Shown here piece by piece: positions 18,234-27,316 of a DNA stretch of 64,000 nucleotides; position 1 is the first letter of the stretch; each line of letters starts with the position of its first letter. This DNA is from Candidatus Zipacnadia bacterium (GTDB taxonomy: Bacteria; Armatimonadota; Zipacnadia; Zipacnadales; UBA5352), in assembly GCA_029821735.1 (NCBI GenBank), contig JALGSU010000035.1, positions 1 to 64,000 on the forward strand, written 5' to 3'. Made by a program: the position numbers and the translations under genes. The notes under the pieces were generated by a model. It made no database searches and was not told the origin of the DNA. It saw only the letters and a program-made list of their open reading frames with translations.

Positions 18234-19373
18234 GTGCATGTAGGCATTGACGCGCGCGCAATCAGCTACGCGAAGACCGGTGACCGGAGCTACGCGCTGG
18301 GGCTCATCTCCGGACTCGCTGGCGTAAACGAGGACCTCGGTTCGCCGCATGAGTTCACGCTTTACTTCGACCGCGAGCCGCCCGCACAGCTGCCCTGCAT
18401 GCGAGATGGCGCGCTGCTGCCCGGCTGGCGCACACGCGTCTTGCGCACGCGCATCGCCCGCCTCTGGACGCTCGGCGCACTTCCACGCGCTGCCCGCGAG
18501 GACGGGCTCGATGTCCTGCAGGTGCAGTACAATGCGCCCCGTGTCCGCCGCCCGGCAGTAGTGATCGCGGTTCACGACGTGAGCTTCCGACTCTTCCCGG
18601 AATGGTTCACACTCAAGGACAGGCTCTTGCTGCACTGGGGCATGCGGTCGACGCTGCGCACCGCCGCCGGCGTGCTGACTGGCTCGGCGTGCACGCGCCG
18701 GGATCTGCAGCGTGTCTACGGTGTGCCGCCCGAGCGTATTGCGGTGACCCCGTACGCACTCGCGGAGGGCTTCGCGCCGGCGAGCGACGACACCGTCGCG
18801 GAGACTCTCGCGCGACTTGGTGTGCAGACGCCGTACGCGCTCTTCGTGGGCGTTTTGCAGCCGCGCAAGAACCTCGAACGCATCGTGCGCGGCTTCATGG
18901 CGGCTCGCGTGGCACAGAACTTGCCGCATAAGCTCGTGGTGGTCGGGAAAGTGGGATGGAAGGCCGAAGCGATCCTTGAAACCGTGCGTGCGGCCGAGAT
19001 GGCCGGTGCCGCGCAATACCTGGGCTACGTATCCGACGAAGACCTGCCTGCCCTCTATACCGGTGCCGACATGTTCGTCTTCCCGACCCTCTACGAGGGC
19101 TTCGGAATTCCGGTGCTTGAGGCATTCGCCTGCCGGACGCCGGTAATCACCTCAACCGTCTCTGCATTGCCCGAGGTCGCCGGTGACGCTGCGGTGCTGG
19201 TCGATCCTGGCGACGAAGAACAGATCGCGGCCGCGGTAGGTCAGCTCGCCATTGACCGCGAACTTCGAGAGTTGCTGGTCGAGCGCGGTGCGAAGCGGGT
19301 AGCGAGCGGCAGTTGGCGACGCACCGCCGAACTCACACTGGCGGCCTTCGAGAGGGCGGTGAGCGCGCGATGA
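18234..19373 (+). CDS. GT4 family (GT-B fold) glycosyltransferase
   Basis: At 379 residues this is a typical GT4 retaining glycosyltransferase. The N-terminal domain begins GIDARAIS, and the C-terminal domain has FVGVLQPRKNLERIV, the loop LGYVSDEDLPALY and the donor-binding FPTLYEGFGIPVLEAFA, whose EGFG and following Glu are the EX7E motif. It probably adds mannose, glucose or rhamnose to a cell-surface glycan. The start is GTG with CAGGGAG at 18219-18225. Its stop overlaps the next gene by ATGA. Confidence 0.9.
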   Translation: MHVGIDARAISYAKTGDRSYALGLISGLAGVNEDLGSPHEFTLYFDREPPAQLPCMRDGALLPGWRTRVLRTRIARLWTLGALPRAAREDGLDVLQVQYNAPRVRRPAVVIAVHDVSFRLFPEWFTLKDRLLLHWGMRSTLRTAAGVLTGSACTRRDLQRVYGVPPERIAVTPYALAEGFAPASDDTVAETLARLGVQTPYALFVGVLQPRKNLERIVRGFMAARVAQNLPHKLVVVGKVGWKAEAILETVRAAEMAGAAQYLGYVSDEDLPALYTGADMFVFPTLYEGFGIPVLEAFACRTPVITSTVSALPEVAGDAAVLVDPGDEEQIAAAVGQLAIDRELRELLVERGAKRVASGSWRRTAELTLAAFERAVSAR

Positions 19374-20254
19374 TCGCGCGCCGGCCTGACATATCGATCT
19401 GCATCGTCGCCTGGAACACGCGCAGGCTGCTGGATGAGTGCCTGTGCAGCATCCGCGACCTGCCTGACGAAACCGCGCGCGAGGTCATCGTCGTCGACAA
19501 TGACTCCGCCGATGGCACCGTTGAGATGGTCCGGGAGAAGCACCCGGCCGTGCTTCTGCTCGCGAACGATCACAACGCGGGCTTCGCGGCCGCCAATAAC
19601 CAGGCGCTGCGTCTTGGACAGGCTCCGTTCATGCTGGTCCTGAACCCAGACATCGTGGTATACCCGGGTGCCCTGGATGCGCTCATGGACGTGATGAGGC
19701 GCCGACCGCGCGCGGGTGCGGTCGCGCCGCGCTTGATGCTCCCGGACGGTCGCGTTCAGGCGAGTTGCCGGGCTTTCCCGACGCCGGAAATCGTGCTCTA
19801 TCAGGTGTTGGGTCTCAACAGCCTCTTCCCGCGTCACCGACGCTTCGGCGCGTACCGGATGACCTGGTGGGACTACAACGATGAGCGCGAGGTCGCCCAG
19901 CCTCAGGCGTCGGCGCTGTTGCTGCGAAATGATGCGCTCGACGAGGTCGGTCTGTTCGACGAGGAGTTCCCAATCTTCTTCAATGATGTCGATTTGAGCC
20001 GACGCATGGCGAACGCAGGTTGGCAGACATGGTTCACGCCGGACGCGAACATGCTCCATTACGGTGGGGCCTCGACGGCGCAGAGACCTCGCCTGATGAT
20101 TGTAGAGTCACATAAAAGTTTTTTAAGATTCTATGGCAAGCACTACTTGGGAGCGATCCCAGGATGGCAGTATTGGAGCACTCGCTTGCTTCTGAGGGCC
20201 TCTGGCTGGATTCGTGCGGTTGAAGCAGGAATCAGAGAGCGTCGAAGAACCTGA
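19370..20254 (+). CDS. GT2 family glycosyltransferase, second copy
   Basis: The 294-residue GT-A enzyme is a paralogue of the product of 17259-18209. It has SICIVAWNTRRLL, VVDNDSADGT, NAGFAAANNQ, LNPDIVV as the metal motif, and FFNDVDLSRRM. I chose ATG 19370, which overlaps the stop of the GT4 gene; the longer reading from 19313 lies inside that gene. The last ~50 codons (from about 20100) contain an unusually AT-rich stretch compared with the rest of the gene. It ends the glycosyltransferase cluster. Confidence 0.87.
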   Translation: MIARRPDISICIVAWNTRRLLDECLCSIRDLPDETAREVIVVDNDSADGTVEMVREKHPAVLLLANDHNAGFAAANNQALRLGQAPFMLVLNPDIVVYPGALDALMDVMRRRPRAGAVAPRLMLPDGRVQASCRAFPTPEIVLYQVLGLNSLFPRHRRFGAYRMTWWDYNDEREVAQPQASALLLRNDALDEVGLFDEEFPIFFNDVDLSRRMANAGWQTWFTPDANMLHYGGASTAQRPRLMIVESHKSFLRFYGKHYLGAIPGWQYWSTRLLLRASGWIRAVEAGIRERRRT

Positions 20255-20263
20255 CTCTCAGCG

Positions 20264-20292
20264 TTGCGGCGATATTGGTCTGATGCTATAAT
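20264..20292 (+). promoter_or_regulatory. Sigma-70-type promoter with extended -10 for the histidine kinase gene
   Basis: TTGCGG at 20264-20269 and a perfect TATAAT at 20287-20292 are separated by 17 bases. TG lies one base before the -10 box, making it an extended -10. It sits between the last glycosyltransferase gene and the kinase start at 20353, giving a leader of about 55 bases. Confidence 0.72.
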
Positions 20293-20352
20293 CACCGCAT
20301 CGGCTGGGTGATCGCGTCGGTTAGTCCTCTCACGCACAAGGAGGCTGCACGG

Positions 20353-21633
20353 ATGCTGGAGCCCGCGTCTGGTGACCGAGGTTTCGTGTACCAACGGTCC
20401 TTAGCCAAGAAGAGGTTCGCCCTGCTCTACGCGGCAGGAATAGTGCTCATCCTCGTCCTGATACTCATCATCGTTCGGCTCCCACTTGGTATCCAGCCCG
20501 CTGCCGCAGTTGGCTTCCCCGTTGCGATGCTCGCCAGCACGGCGCTTGTCTTTGTGCTGCTGGTCCTTGCTGCCCCAGCGGTGCCTGGGTCGCGGGCGGC
20601 GGCGCTCGAGCAGAGCATGAGCGTCATATATGACCCTGCGATCGCCATCGAGCCCGGGACTGGCGAGATTCTGGCCATGAATGATCTCGCGGTCGATGTC
20701 TTCGGTCCGCGCGAGGGCCTCGTCGGGCGATCCGCGGGCGTGCTTGCCGGCGATACACCGTCCCGGAACATCGAGGAGGAAGCGATCGGCTTCTCGTCTC
20801 CTGAGTACACGCGTCTGGGCTACTTCACGCTTCGCCTCGCCACGGGCAGTACGCGTCAGCTTCCGGTGATAGCTCGCCTCGGCAATATCTACAACCACGA
20901 CACGGTCATGCTCGTGTTCCGAGCCGATGAGGTGGACCGTGCTCTGGCTGATTTCGCCCGGGTGCAAGAGCGCTTGATGTCGAATATCAGCCATGAACTG
21001 CGCACACCGTTGAACGTCGTGATGGGCTTCTCCGAATTGCTGAGCAGCGGCACGCTTGGCGACATGACTGAGAAGCAGATTGACGGTGCGGAGGAGATAC
21101 GGACCGGCGGGCAGCGCATGCTCGACGTCGTCGACGACCTCCTCGACATTGGCCGCGCCCGCAACTATGGGCTGGAGATGGAGCCTTCCGCCACCGATGT
21201 CGGTGATCTGGTGCAGCGCGTCCGGAACCTGACCACCGGCACCGCTCGCCGGGAGAAGGTTGCGCTGCAATTCGACATTATTGAGGACCTGCAGCCTGCC
21301 TATATCGATGCACGGACCTGTAAGCAGATGCTCTACCATCTAATCCTGGGTGCCATAGACCGCAGCGCCTCCGATGGAGCGATCACACTCACCCTCAAGC
21401 CAGAGGATGAGGCCATAGTCGTCACGATCTCCGACACCGGCAAGGGGCTTGACGAGGACGAACTCGCGGTCCTGCAATCTCCGCCCCAAGACGTGCCCAT
21501 CGGTGCGGAAGGGCTGCCAATGGTGCTGGGCGTGCGCCTTTGCAGCGGCCTCGCGGGTCGCATGGGGATGGAACTCAACTGGCAGTCGAACGGCGCTGAG
21601 ACAACCGTCTCCTTCGCGCTCCCTGTCGCCTGA
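20353..21633 (+). CDS. Membrane-bound sensor histidine kinase with an atypical ATP-binding domain
   Basis: The 426-residue protein has two transmembrane helices (about 23-42 and 52-73), a PAS-like region (about 88-190), and a HisKA dimerisation domain with phospho-acceptor His214 in NISHELRTPLN. The HATPase domain is divergent. The N-box position reads HLILGAID with Gly333 where the Mg-ATP-binding Asn normally is, and the G2 glycine box is not recognisable, although the G1 box DTGKG (361-365) is present. It may be a weak or inactive kinase. ATG 20353 has a perfect AAGGAGG at 20338-20344. No response regulator is adjacent, so it is an orphan with its own promoter. Confidence 0.85.
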   Translation: MLEPASGDRGFVYQRSLAKKRFALLYAAGIVLILVLILIIVRLPLGIQPAAAVGFPVAMLASTALVFVLLVLAAPAVPGSRAAALEQSMSVIYDPAIAIEPGTGEILAMNDLAVDVFGPREGLVGRSAGVLAGDTPSRNIEEEAIGFSSPEYTRLGYFTLRLATGSTRQLPVIARLGNIYNHDTVMLVFRADEVDRALADFARVQERLMSNISHELRTPLNVVMGFSELLSSGTLGDMTEKQIDGAEEIRTGGQRMLDVVDDLLDIGRARNYGLEMEPSATDVGDLVQRVRNLTTGTARREKVALQFDIIEDLQPAYIDARTCKQMLYHLILGAIDRSASDGAITLTLKPEDEAIVVTISDTGKGLDEDELAVLQSPPQDVPIGAEGLPMVLGVRLCSGLAGRMGMELNWQSNGAETTVSFALPVA

Positions 21634-21677
21634 GGGACGGCGGGAGAAGGAAATCCGGCCACTCACTGGGAACCTAT

Positions 21678-21705
21678 GGACGCCTCGCCTTCTGGCGAGG
21701 CGTCC
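21678..21705 (+). terminator. Terminator-like hairpin after the kinase gene
   Basis: A perfect 12-base-pair GC-rich stem (21678-21689 with 21694-21705) closes a TTCT loop 44 bases after the kinase stop. No clear T-run follows, so termination may be partial or Rho-assisted. Confidence 0.65.
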
Positions 21706-21730
21706 GTTCATGAGGAAAGGGTGACCGCCA

Positions 21731-23245
21731 GTGTCTGCCGATCTCAACTCCCTCAGAGACTTCGCCGCTCTGGTCAGCCTCTGCATGCTCCTCGCCTTGG
21801 TCTGTGTCCCCGCCTCAGCCCAGGACAACCCCATCGCGAACCCGGGCTTTGAGCTTGACGAGGACGCGGACGGTCTGCCCGACGGATGGCTGTTCTCATG
21901 GCAGAAGACCATGAACACCGACACCGACGACATGGACCGCCAGGAGCCGGACTGGGGGATCGACGAGGATATCTTCCATTCCGGCACTCGCTCGATCCGT
22001 CTGGGCGTGCAGCGGCCAGGTGACGACGGGGTGTTCAGCCAGGAGAATGTGGCCCTCCCGGGAGAAGCAAAGATATATCGACTTTCGGCGTGGATCAAGA
22101 CGGAGGGGTGCGACGGCGGCGGCCTGCACATCGCTGTCGTGTACCAGGGCACCGACGGCAAGTGGCTCGGCGCCAACTATGACGCGATATACATGGCTCG
22201 GGACGCTGACTGGCGTCGAGGAGTAGCGCTCATCGAGCCACCGGCTGGCACCGACCATCTTCGCCTGCGCGTATGGGCCAACTTCCGCCGCAAGGGCCCC
22301 ATCACCGCGTGGGTCGATGATCTGGTACTTGAGGCCACCGACCTTGAGCAGGCGCCGCCGATGGCCCACCTCGACCCCGCGCCCATGCCCCCTCTAACTG
22401 ACGCTGACCGCGCGCGCGGCTTTGTCCCTTTCGCCGCCAACTACATCGACGTGGTCATGCCGGCCATCGTCCCAACTGCCGGGCAACTCAACTCGACGCT
22501 GCGCATCTTCGCGACGCCCGGCGAGTACGAGCCCATCAGCTTCGCGGTCCGTGCGCTCAAGGACTTGAGCGGGATGTCGGCGCGGATCACACCATTTGCC
22601 GGCGCGCCCGGCGAACTACCCTCGGCGGCGGTTGAGGCCGGCGTTGTGCGCCGCATGATCCGTAAGATGCACCCGCGCACCGACGCAATGGTCGATCTCC
22701 CCACCCTCATCGAGCCCATGCATCCCGTTGACGTGCCCGCCGACACCTCGCAGTGGTTCTGGTTCACGGTGCACGTACCCGAGGATGCCGCGCCCGGCAA
22801 GTATCAGGCGACGGTCACCGTTGCCGCCGGCGATGCGTCCGCCGAGATCCCGGTCGAGCTGGAGGTGCTGCCCTTTACTCTCGACCAGCCTGAGGGCATC
22901 GCCTGGGGGATGTATGACTACAATCGCACTTTCTCTGACGAGCCTGGCGCCATGCTCGCGAAGTACCAGGACATGTTTGCCCACGGCATGACCTCGGTCG
23001 GTGTGTGTGGCAACCACGGTGCCGAGTGCTCGATGGCGGACGGTCAAGTCGTCGTCCAGTGGACCGGTGAGACACCGCCAAGTTCGCGCGGCAGTTTGGC
23101 GAGCTGGGCTCACCCGAGTATGGCGCCGCCTACGGTGGCGTCATCCGCGCGGTTCTCGCGAAAGCTGAGGCCGAAGGCTGGCCTGAGATCATCTTCCAGC
23201 CCGTCGACGAGGCCTTCGAGCATCGCCCCGGGTTCGAGCGCATGA
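21731..23245 (+). CDS. GH123/DUF4091-like exported protein, N-terminal part of a frameshifted gene
   Basis: An N-terminal signal peptide (hydrophobic core about residues 12-27, cleavage after PASAQ) leads into a beta-sandwich carbohydrate-binding-like region beginning NPGFE (about 35-200). A second beta-domain and the start of a barrel (EGIAWGMYDYNRTF) follow. From about 23068 the frame reads Ser/Pro/Arg-rich and stops at 23245, while natural coding continues in another frame from 23071. Members of this group act on exported or environmental glycans; GH123 is a beta-N-acetylgalactosaminidase family. The start is GTG 21731. Confidence 0.7.
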   Translation: MSADLNSLRDFAALVSLCMLLALVCVPASAQDNPIANPGFELDEDADGLPDGWLFSWQKTMNTDTDDMDRQEPDWGIDEDIFHSGTRSIRLGVQRPGDDGVFSQENVALPGEAKIYRLSAWIKTEGCDGGGLHIAVVYQGTDGKWLGANYDAIYMARDADWRRGVALIEPPAGTDHLRLRVWANFRRKGPITAWVDDLVLEATDLEQAPPMAHLDPAPMPPLTDADRARGFVPFAANYIDVVMPAIVPTAGQLNSTLRIFATPGEYEPISFAVRALKDLSGMSARITPFAGAPGELPSAAVEAGVVRRMIRKMHPRTDAMVDLPTLIEPMHPVDVPADTSQWFWFTVHVPEDAAPGKYQATVTVAAGDASAEIPVELEVLPFTLDQPEGIAWGMYDYNRTFSDEPGAMLAKYQDMFAHGMTSVGVCGNHGAECSMADGQVVVQWTGETPPSSRGSLASWAHPSMAPPTVASSARFSRKLRPKAGLRSSSSPSTRPSSIAPGSSA

Positions 23246-23988
23246 TGATCGAGATGGCCATCCTCAAGGACATAGGAGTGCCGGTCGAGGCCGATGGCAT
23301 GAATGGCAAGCCGGAGGGATTGGACGAGGCCTTCCCGCTGATCGACTACTTCAACTTCCACGATGGCCCATTCCTGCAGCGCGGCCAGTACGAGCCCGAG
23401 CTGTGGCAGGCCTTCGCCGACCGCGTCGCCGCTGCTGGCAAGAGCATCTGGTACTACAACGTGGAGATAGCCTGCCATCGGCCGGAGAACGCGCGCTTCT
23501 CGCAGGGATTCCATCTGTGGAACACCGGCGTGCAGGGCGCGTTCACGTGGGCTTACCAGTCTTACCTCCCCGAGCCGTACGCCGTCAACGAGAACCGCAA
23601 GTTCGTGTTCATGCACCGCTTCCCGGCGATGGGTGACGAGCCCGGTGGTCCGTCCATCGGCTTCGAGGCCTTGCGTGAGGGCATTGACGACTACAAGTAC
23701 CTCTACACCTGGGAGCGTGCGTGCGAGAGGGTGCTGGCCGACGGCACCGCGGAGCAGAAAGCGGCGGCTGAGGCCTCGCGCCTGTGGCTGGCCGAGAAGC
23801 TCGCCGAGATCGATTACAGCAAGTGGAACGGGCAGCCGACGCAGGGCGAGTGGCTCGGGGGCGAGCAGGTCACCGATGAGGGCGGTAAGGCAGTCTCGGG
23901 CCACCTCAAAGTGCCTGGAGTGTTCAGCTTCTCCGACTATGACGCCATCCGCCGCCGTCTCGCCGAGTTCATCACGCAGATGCAGTGA
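23242..23988 (+). CDS. GH123/DUF4091-like protein, C-terminal part of the frameshifted gene
   Basis: Coding in this frame begins at 23071, before the first ATG at 23242. It carries the barrel residues expected next in the protein, including an FQPVDEAFE segment whose Asp-Glu pair fits the catalytic DE pair of GH123 enzymes. The C-terminus has the DUF4091 signature FEALREGIDDYKYLYTWE. With the upstream piece it would make a protein of about 750 residues. A TGA lies in this frame at 23068, so the frames cannot be joined without a change at 23065-23074. Confidence 0.7.
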   Translation: MMIEMAILKDIGVPVEADGMNGKPEGLDEAFPLIDYFNFHDGPFLQRGQYEPELWQAFADRVAAAGKSIWYYNVEIACHRPENARFSQGFHLWNTGVQGAFTWAYQSYLPEPYAVNENRKFVFMHRFPAMGDEPGGPSIGFEALREGIDDYKYLYTWERACERVLADGTAEQKAAAEASRLWLAEKLAEIDYSKWNGQPTQGEWLGGEQVTDEGGKAVSGHLKVPGVFSFSDYDAIRRRLAEFITQMQ

Positions 23989-24009
23989 CGCGCCTGACAC
24001 AGTGAGGCC

Positions 24010-26091
24010 ATGGGTTTCCTCGGTCCGCTCTATCTGATCGGTGCGGCGGGCGTGATCGTGCCGGTGCTGATTCATCTCTTCGGGCGCCGGCGCCCGCGCC
24101 GCGTACGCTTCCCGTCACTTATGTTCCTGCAGGCTGCCCAGCAGCGACGCCGCAGCCCGCTGCGGGTGCGTCGCATCATCTCGCTTCTGATGCGCATGGC
24201 GGCGATCATCCTGCTTGCGATGGCCCTCGCCGGACCGCTGACGCGCTCTGGCCTGTTGGCTCGCATCGTCCCTGATGGTCAGGTGCACGCGGTCATCATC
24301 GATGCCTCTGCAAGTATGAGCGCGCTGTCCGGCGGCGTCTCGGCTTTCGAGCGCGCAGTTGTGGCGGCGCGCGGCGTCATCGAGGCCCTGCCCTCGGGCG
24401 CTCGCGTCCTGCTGGCCACTGCGGGCGCGGAGCTTCGGCTTGTCGGCGATGGCGAGCCACTCAGCCACGCTGAAGCGCTCGCCGCTTTGAGCAGCCTCAT
24501 GCCGACTGAGGAGCGGGGCCGCCTGCCGGACGTCATCGCGCGAGGCCTTGATCTCATCGCCGAGGCCGACGGCGCGGGCGGCCTCTTCGTCATAACCGAT
24601 CTGCAGGCGACGGCCTTTGACGACGCGGCCCCACTGGCCGATCTGCCCTCCACGGACGTCGTCGTGGTCGACGCGGGCGCGCAGGTCGGCGGCAACGTTG
24701 GTCTAACTGATGTCACGGTGACGGGGCCCGCCATCAAGGGCCGGCCACTGACTTTCAGCGTCCGCGTGGAAGCTTGGGGTGAGGTGGAGCCCGAGCGCGT
24801 GCCGCTTTCGGTCGAGGGAATAGGGGAGACGGTGTCGGTGGGAGTGACGCCTGTCGCCGGTGCACCGGCGTGGGCGGAGGTGCAGATGACGCCGGATCGC
24901 TCCGGCGTCTGCTCGGTGAGCTTCTCCCTGCCTCGTGACGCCATGCCCCTCGACGATCGGCGCACGGCATCGGTCCTGGTGCGCGACCGGCTGCGCGTGC
25001 TGGTGGTCGGCGACGAGTCCCCCACGCGATACGTGCGCGCCGCGCTCGATCCCTACGGCGACGATGAGCGCACGGTCATCGCGGTTGATCTCACTTCACC
25101 GACCGCGCTGGCTGATGCCGATTTGTCGCGCTACGACGTCGTCGCGGTATGCGACGCGCCACTGCTGCCGAAGTCGTCGGTCGACGCATTGGCCGCCGAG
25201 ATGGCTGATGGTCTGGGCGTGCTGGTCTTCATGGGGCCAGCGGCCGCAGCAAACGACTACGCCACCCGCGTATTCCCAGCGCTGGGCCTCGAGGGACTGG
25301 CCCCCGGCGCGGTCACGGCTTGGCCCGACGGCGTCGCGCTCACCGTGACGGAGAACACTGCAGGCCCGCTCGCGACCTTCCTCGATCCATCGGCCGGTGA
25401 TCTGGGCACCGCACGCTTCACAGCGGCGCGAGAACTCCTCGTCCCCGCCCATCTGCGCTCCGCGATCCGTTCGCGCTACGAGGAGGGCACGGCGGCGATC
25501 GTCGAGGGAGCGTCCGGCCGGGGGCGATCGGCGCTGCTGAACATGGCACCCGATGACGCGTGGTCTGATTTCACACTCGAGCCCACGTGGGTGCCCTTCG
25601 TCCATCAACTCGTCTACCACCTCGCAGCGGGGCGAAACGCGCTGGTCATGGCTGGCGCGCCGGGCGAGGCCGTCGTTGGCACTTTACCGGATGGAGTCAC
25701 CGAAGCTGCTGTCTCCAGCGTCGACGGGGCGCGCGAGGAGCCGCTGCCAGTTGAGAATGGCGTGTGGCGGTACACTCCCCATCGCGCCGGAGCGTGGCGG
25801 GTGTCCGTTGATGGGGAGGATATCAGCGCCTTTGCAGTCAACCTTGACCGGGCCGAGATGGACCCGGCCAGGCTGGAAGCGTCGCGAGTGCGCGAGTTGC
25901 TCGGGCCTGCCCGGGTCACCGTAATTGCCGGCGGCGACGCCGGCCGGTTGGCCAGTCAACTCGCCACGCCGCCCACCGAAGTGTCGGCGGTGTTCGCCCT
26001 GTTGGCGCTGCTGCTGCTGGCATGTGAGGCCGTCTATTCGTTGGAGCGACAGCCTGCCGCCGACGACTCGGCCGCCGCGAGTGAGGCATAG
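24010..26091 (+). CDS. BatA-like membrane protein with von Willebrand factor A domain
   Basis: The 693-residue protein begins with the aerotolerance-regulator N-terminal region (GFLGPLYLIGAAGVIVPVLIH), a basic loop containing RVRFPSL and a second helix (about 60-77). A VWA domain follows with the metal-ion MIDAS motif Asp98-x-Ser100-x-Ser102. The large remainder is periplasmic, with a GATase-like region around residues 330-480, and a final helix lies near 655-675. Bat proteins are usually found with a MoxR ATPase; none is visible here, so this is a solitary copy. The role (protein quality control or cell-envelope stress) is uncertain. Confidence 0.8.
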   Translation: MGFLGPLYLIGAAGVIVPVLIHLFGRRRPRRVRFPSLMFLQAAQQRRRSPLRVRRIISLLMRMAAIILLAMALAGPLTRSGLLARIVPDGQVHAVIIDASASMSALSGGVSAFERAVVAARGVIEALPSGARVLLATAGAELRLVGDGEPLSHAEALAALSSLMPTEERGRLPDVIARGLDLIAEADGAGGLFVITDLQATAFDDAAPLADLPSTDVVVVDAGAQVGGNVGLTDVTVTGPAIKGRPLTFSVRVEAWGEVEPERVPLSVEGIGETVSVGVTPVAGAPAWAEVQMTPDRSGVCSVSFSLPRDAMPLDDRRTASVLVRDRLRVLVVGDESPTRYVRAALDPYGDDERTVIAVDLTSPTALADADLSRYDVVAVCDAPLLPKSSVDALAAEMADGLGVLVFMGPAAAANDYATRVFPALGLEGLAPGAVTAWPDGVALTVTENTAGPLATFLDPSAGDLGTARFTAARELLVPAHLRSAIRSRYEEGTAAIVEGASGRGRSALLNMAPDDAWSDFTLEPTWVPFVHQLVYHLAAGRNALVMAGAPGEAVVGTLPDGVTEAAVSSVDGAREEPLPVENGVWRYTPHRAGAWRVSVDGEDISAFAVNLDRAEMDPARLEASRVRELLGPARVTVIAGGDAGRLASQLATPPTEVSAVFALLALLLLACEAVYSLERQPAADDSAAASEA

Positions 26092-26114
26092 TCAGAAGGA
26101 ACGAGGCGAAGTCG

Positions 26115-27269
26115 GTGCACGAGCACACCACATATGTTGCCGTCGACCGCGCTGCATTGGCCCACAACGCCCGGCAGGTTCTCGGCCTGCTGGGGGAGGG
26201 CACAGCTCTGATGGCGGTCGTCAAGTGCGACGCCTATGGCCACGGTCTGGTGGAGTCTGCGCGCACTTTCATCGACGCTGGCGCGAGTTGGCTGGGCGTG
26301 AGTTCCGTGGCGGAGGGCGTGGCGCTGCGCGAGGCAGGGCTTGACGCGCCCGTGCTGCTCTTCATGCCGGCAGCGCGCGGCGAGTGCGAGGCGCTTGTTG
26401 CCGCTGGGCTTACAGGAACAGTCGCCCAGAGTGAGCACATCAGTTGGCTGCACGAAGCTGCCGCCGCGACCGGCAAGCGCGCCGCCGCCCACCTCTACAT
26501 CGACACCGGCCTCGGCCGAATGGCGTCCGATGACTCCGCGCCCCAACTGATGGACCTGGCTGATGGTCTCGGCGATGTGGACATCACAGGCGCGTACACC
26601 CACTACGGGCCGCCCGGATCGGGCGCGATGGGCGACTGGATGGAAGTCTTCCGCGCAGGCCTCCCGGTCAAGATGTTCCGCAGGCTCGCGGGTGAGTTGC
26701 TCGAGGGGCAGGGCCGAAGCGGGATGTTGCTGCACTGCGCTGCGAGCGCGTTGACGCTCGATGACCCCGACAGCCACCTCGGGCTGGTCCGCGCGGGCAC
26801 GTTGCTCTACGGTCAATACCCCGACCACGCACAGCGCCGTGACCTCGATCTGCGCAACACCTTCGAGTTGCGCACTCGCGTGGCGCATGTCGGGACGGTG
26901 GGCGTCGGCGGCAAGATCGGCTATGGTGGCGAGTTCCAGTGCCGTCGGGTGACGCGGGTCGCCACGCTCCCGGTCGGCTACTGGCATGGGCTGGGCACGA
27001 TACCCCAGAGCCTGGCATCGCGCGCTGGCCGCTGCATGAAGTACGCCATTTCGCGGTGGATGTCCGGATGGGGTCGCTCGTGGCATCCGCAGAGCGTGCG
27101 CATCGGCGAGGGCACCGCGCCCATCATCGGCCGCATCTCGATGGATCATTGCGCGGTGGATGTCACTGACCTGCCAGATGTCCGCGCCGGTGACGTGGTT
27201 GTTCTCCCGGTCCGGCGCGTCGGTACGAACCAGCACATTCCCCGGGTCGACGTCGAGGACGCTGACTAG
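26115..27269 (+). CDS. alr: Alanine racemase
   Basis: Alanine racemase makes D-alanine for peptidoglycan with pyridoxal phosphate as cofactor. The 384-residue product has the cofactor Lys37 in AVVKCDAYGHG (Cys replaces the usual Ala after Lys), the substrate-contact LVRAGTLLYG, the second catalytic Tyr in KIGYGGEF, and GRISMDHCAVDV near the C-terminus. The start is GTG 26115 with AGAAGGA at about 26095. It sits alone between a VWA protein and glycosidase-like genes rather than with other wall genes. Confidence 0.9.
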   Translation: MHEHTTYVAVDRAALAHNARQVLGLLGEGTALMAVVKCDAYGHGLVESARTFIDAGASWLGVSSVAEGVALREAGLDAPVLLFMPAARGECEALVAAGLTGTVAQSEHISWLHEAAAATGKRAAAHLYIDTGLGRMASDDSAPQLMDLADGLGDVDITGAYTHYGPPGSGAMGDWMEVFRAGLPVKMFRRLAGELLEGQGRSGMLLHCAASALTLDDPDSHLGLVRAGTLLYGQYPDHAQRRDLDLRNTFELRTRVAHVGTVGVGGKIGYGGEFQCRRVTRVATLPVGYWHGLGTIPQSLASRAGRCMKYAISRWMSGWGRSWHPQSVRIGEGTAPIIGRISMDHCAVDVTDLPDVRAGDVVVLPVRRVGTNQHIPRVDVEDAD

Positions 27270-27316
27270 CCCGGGTTCAGCAAACGTGCGCCGTAGTCAC
27301 CCAGAGCGAGGGAGGG

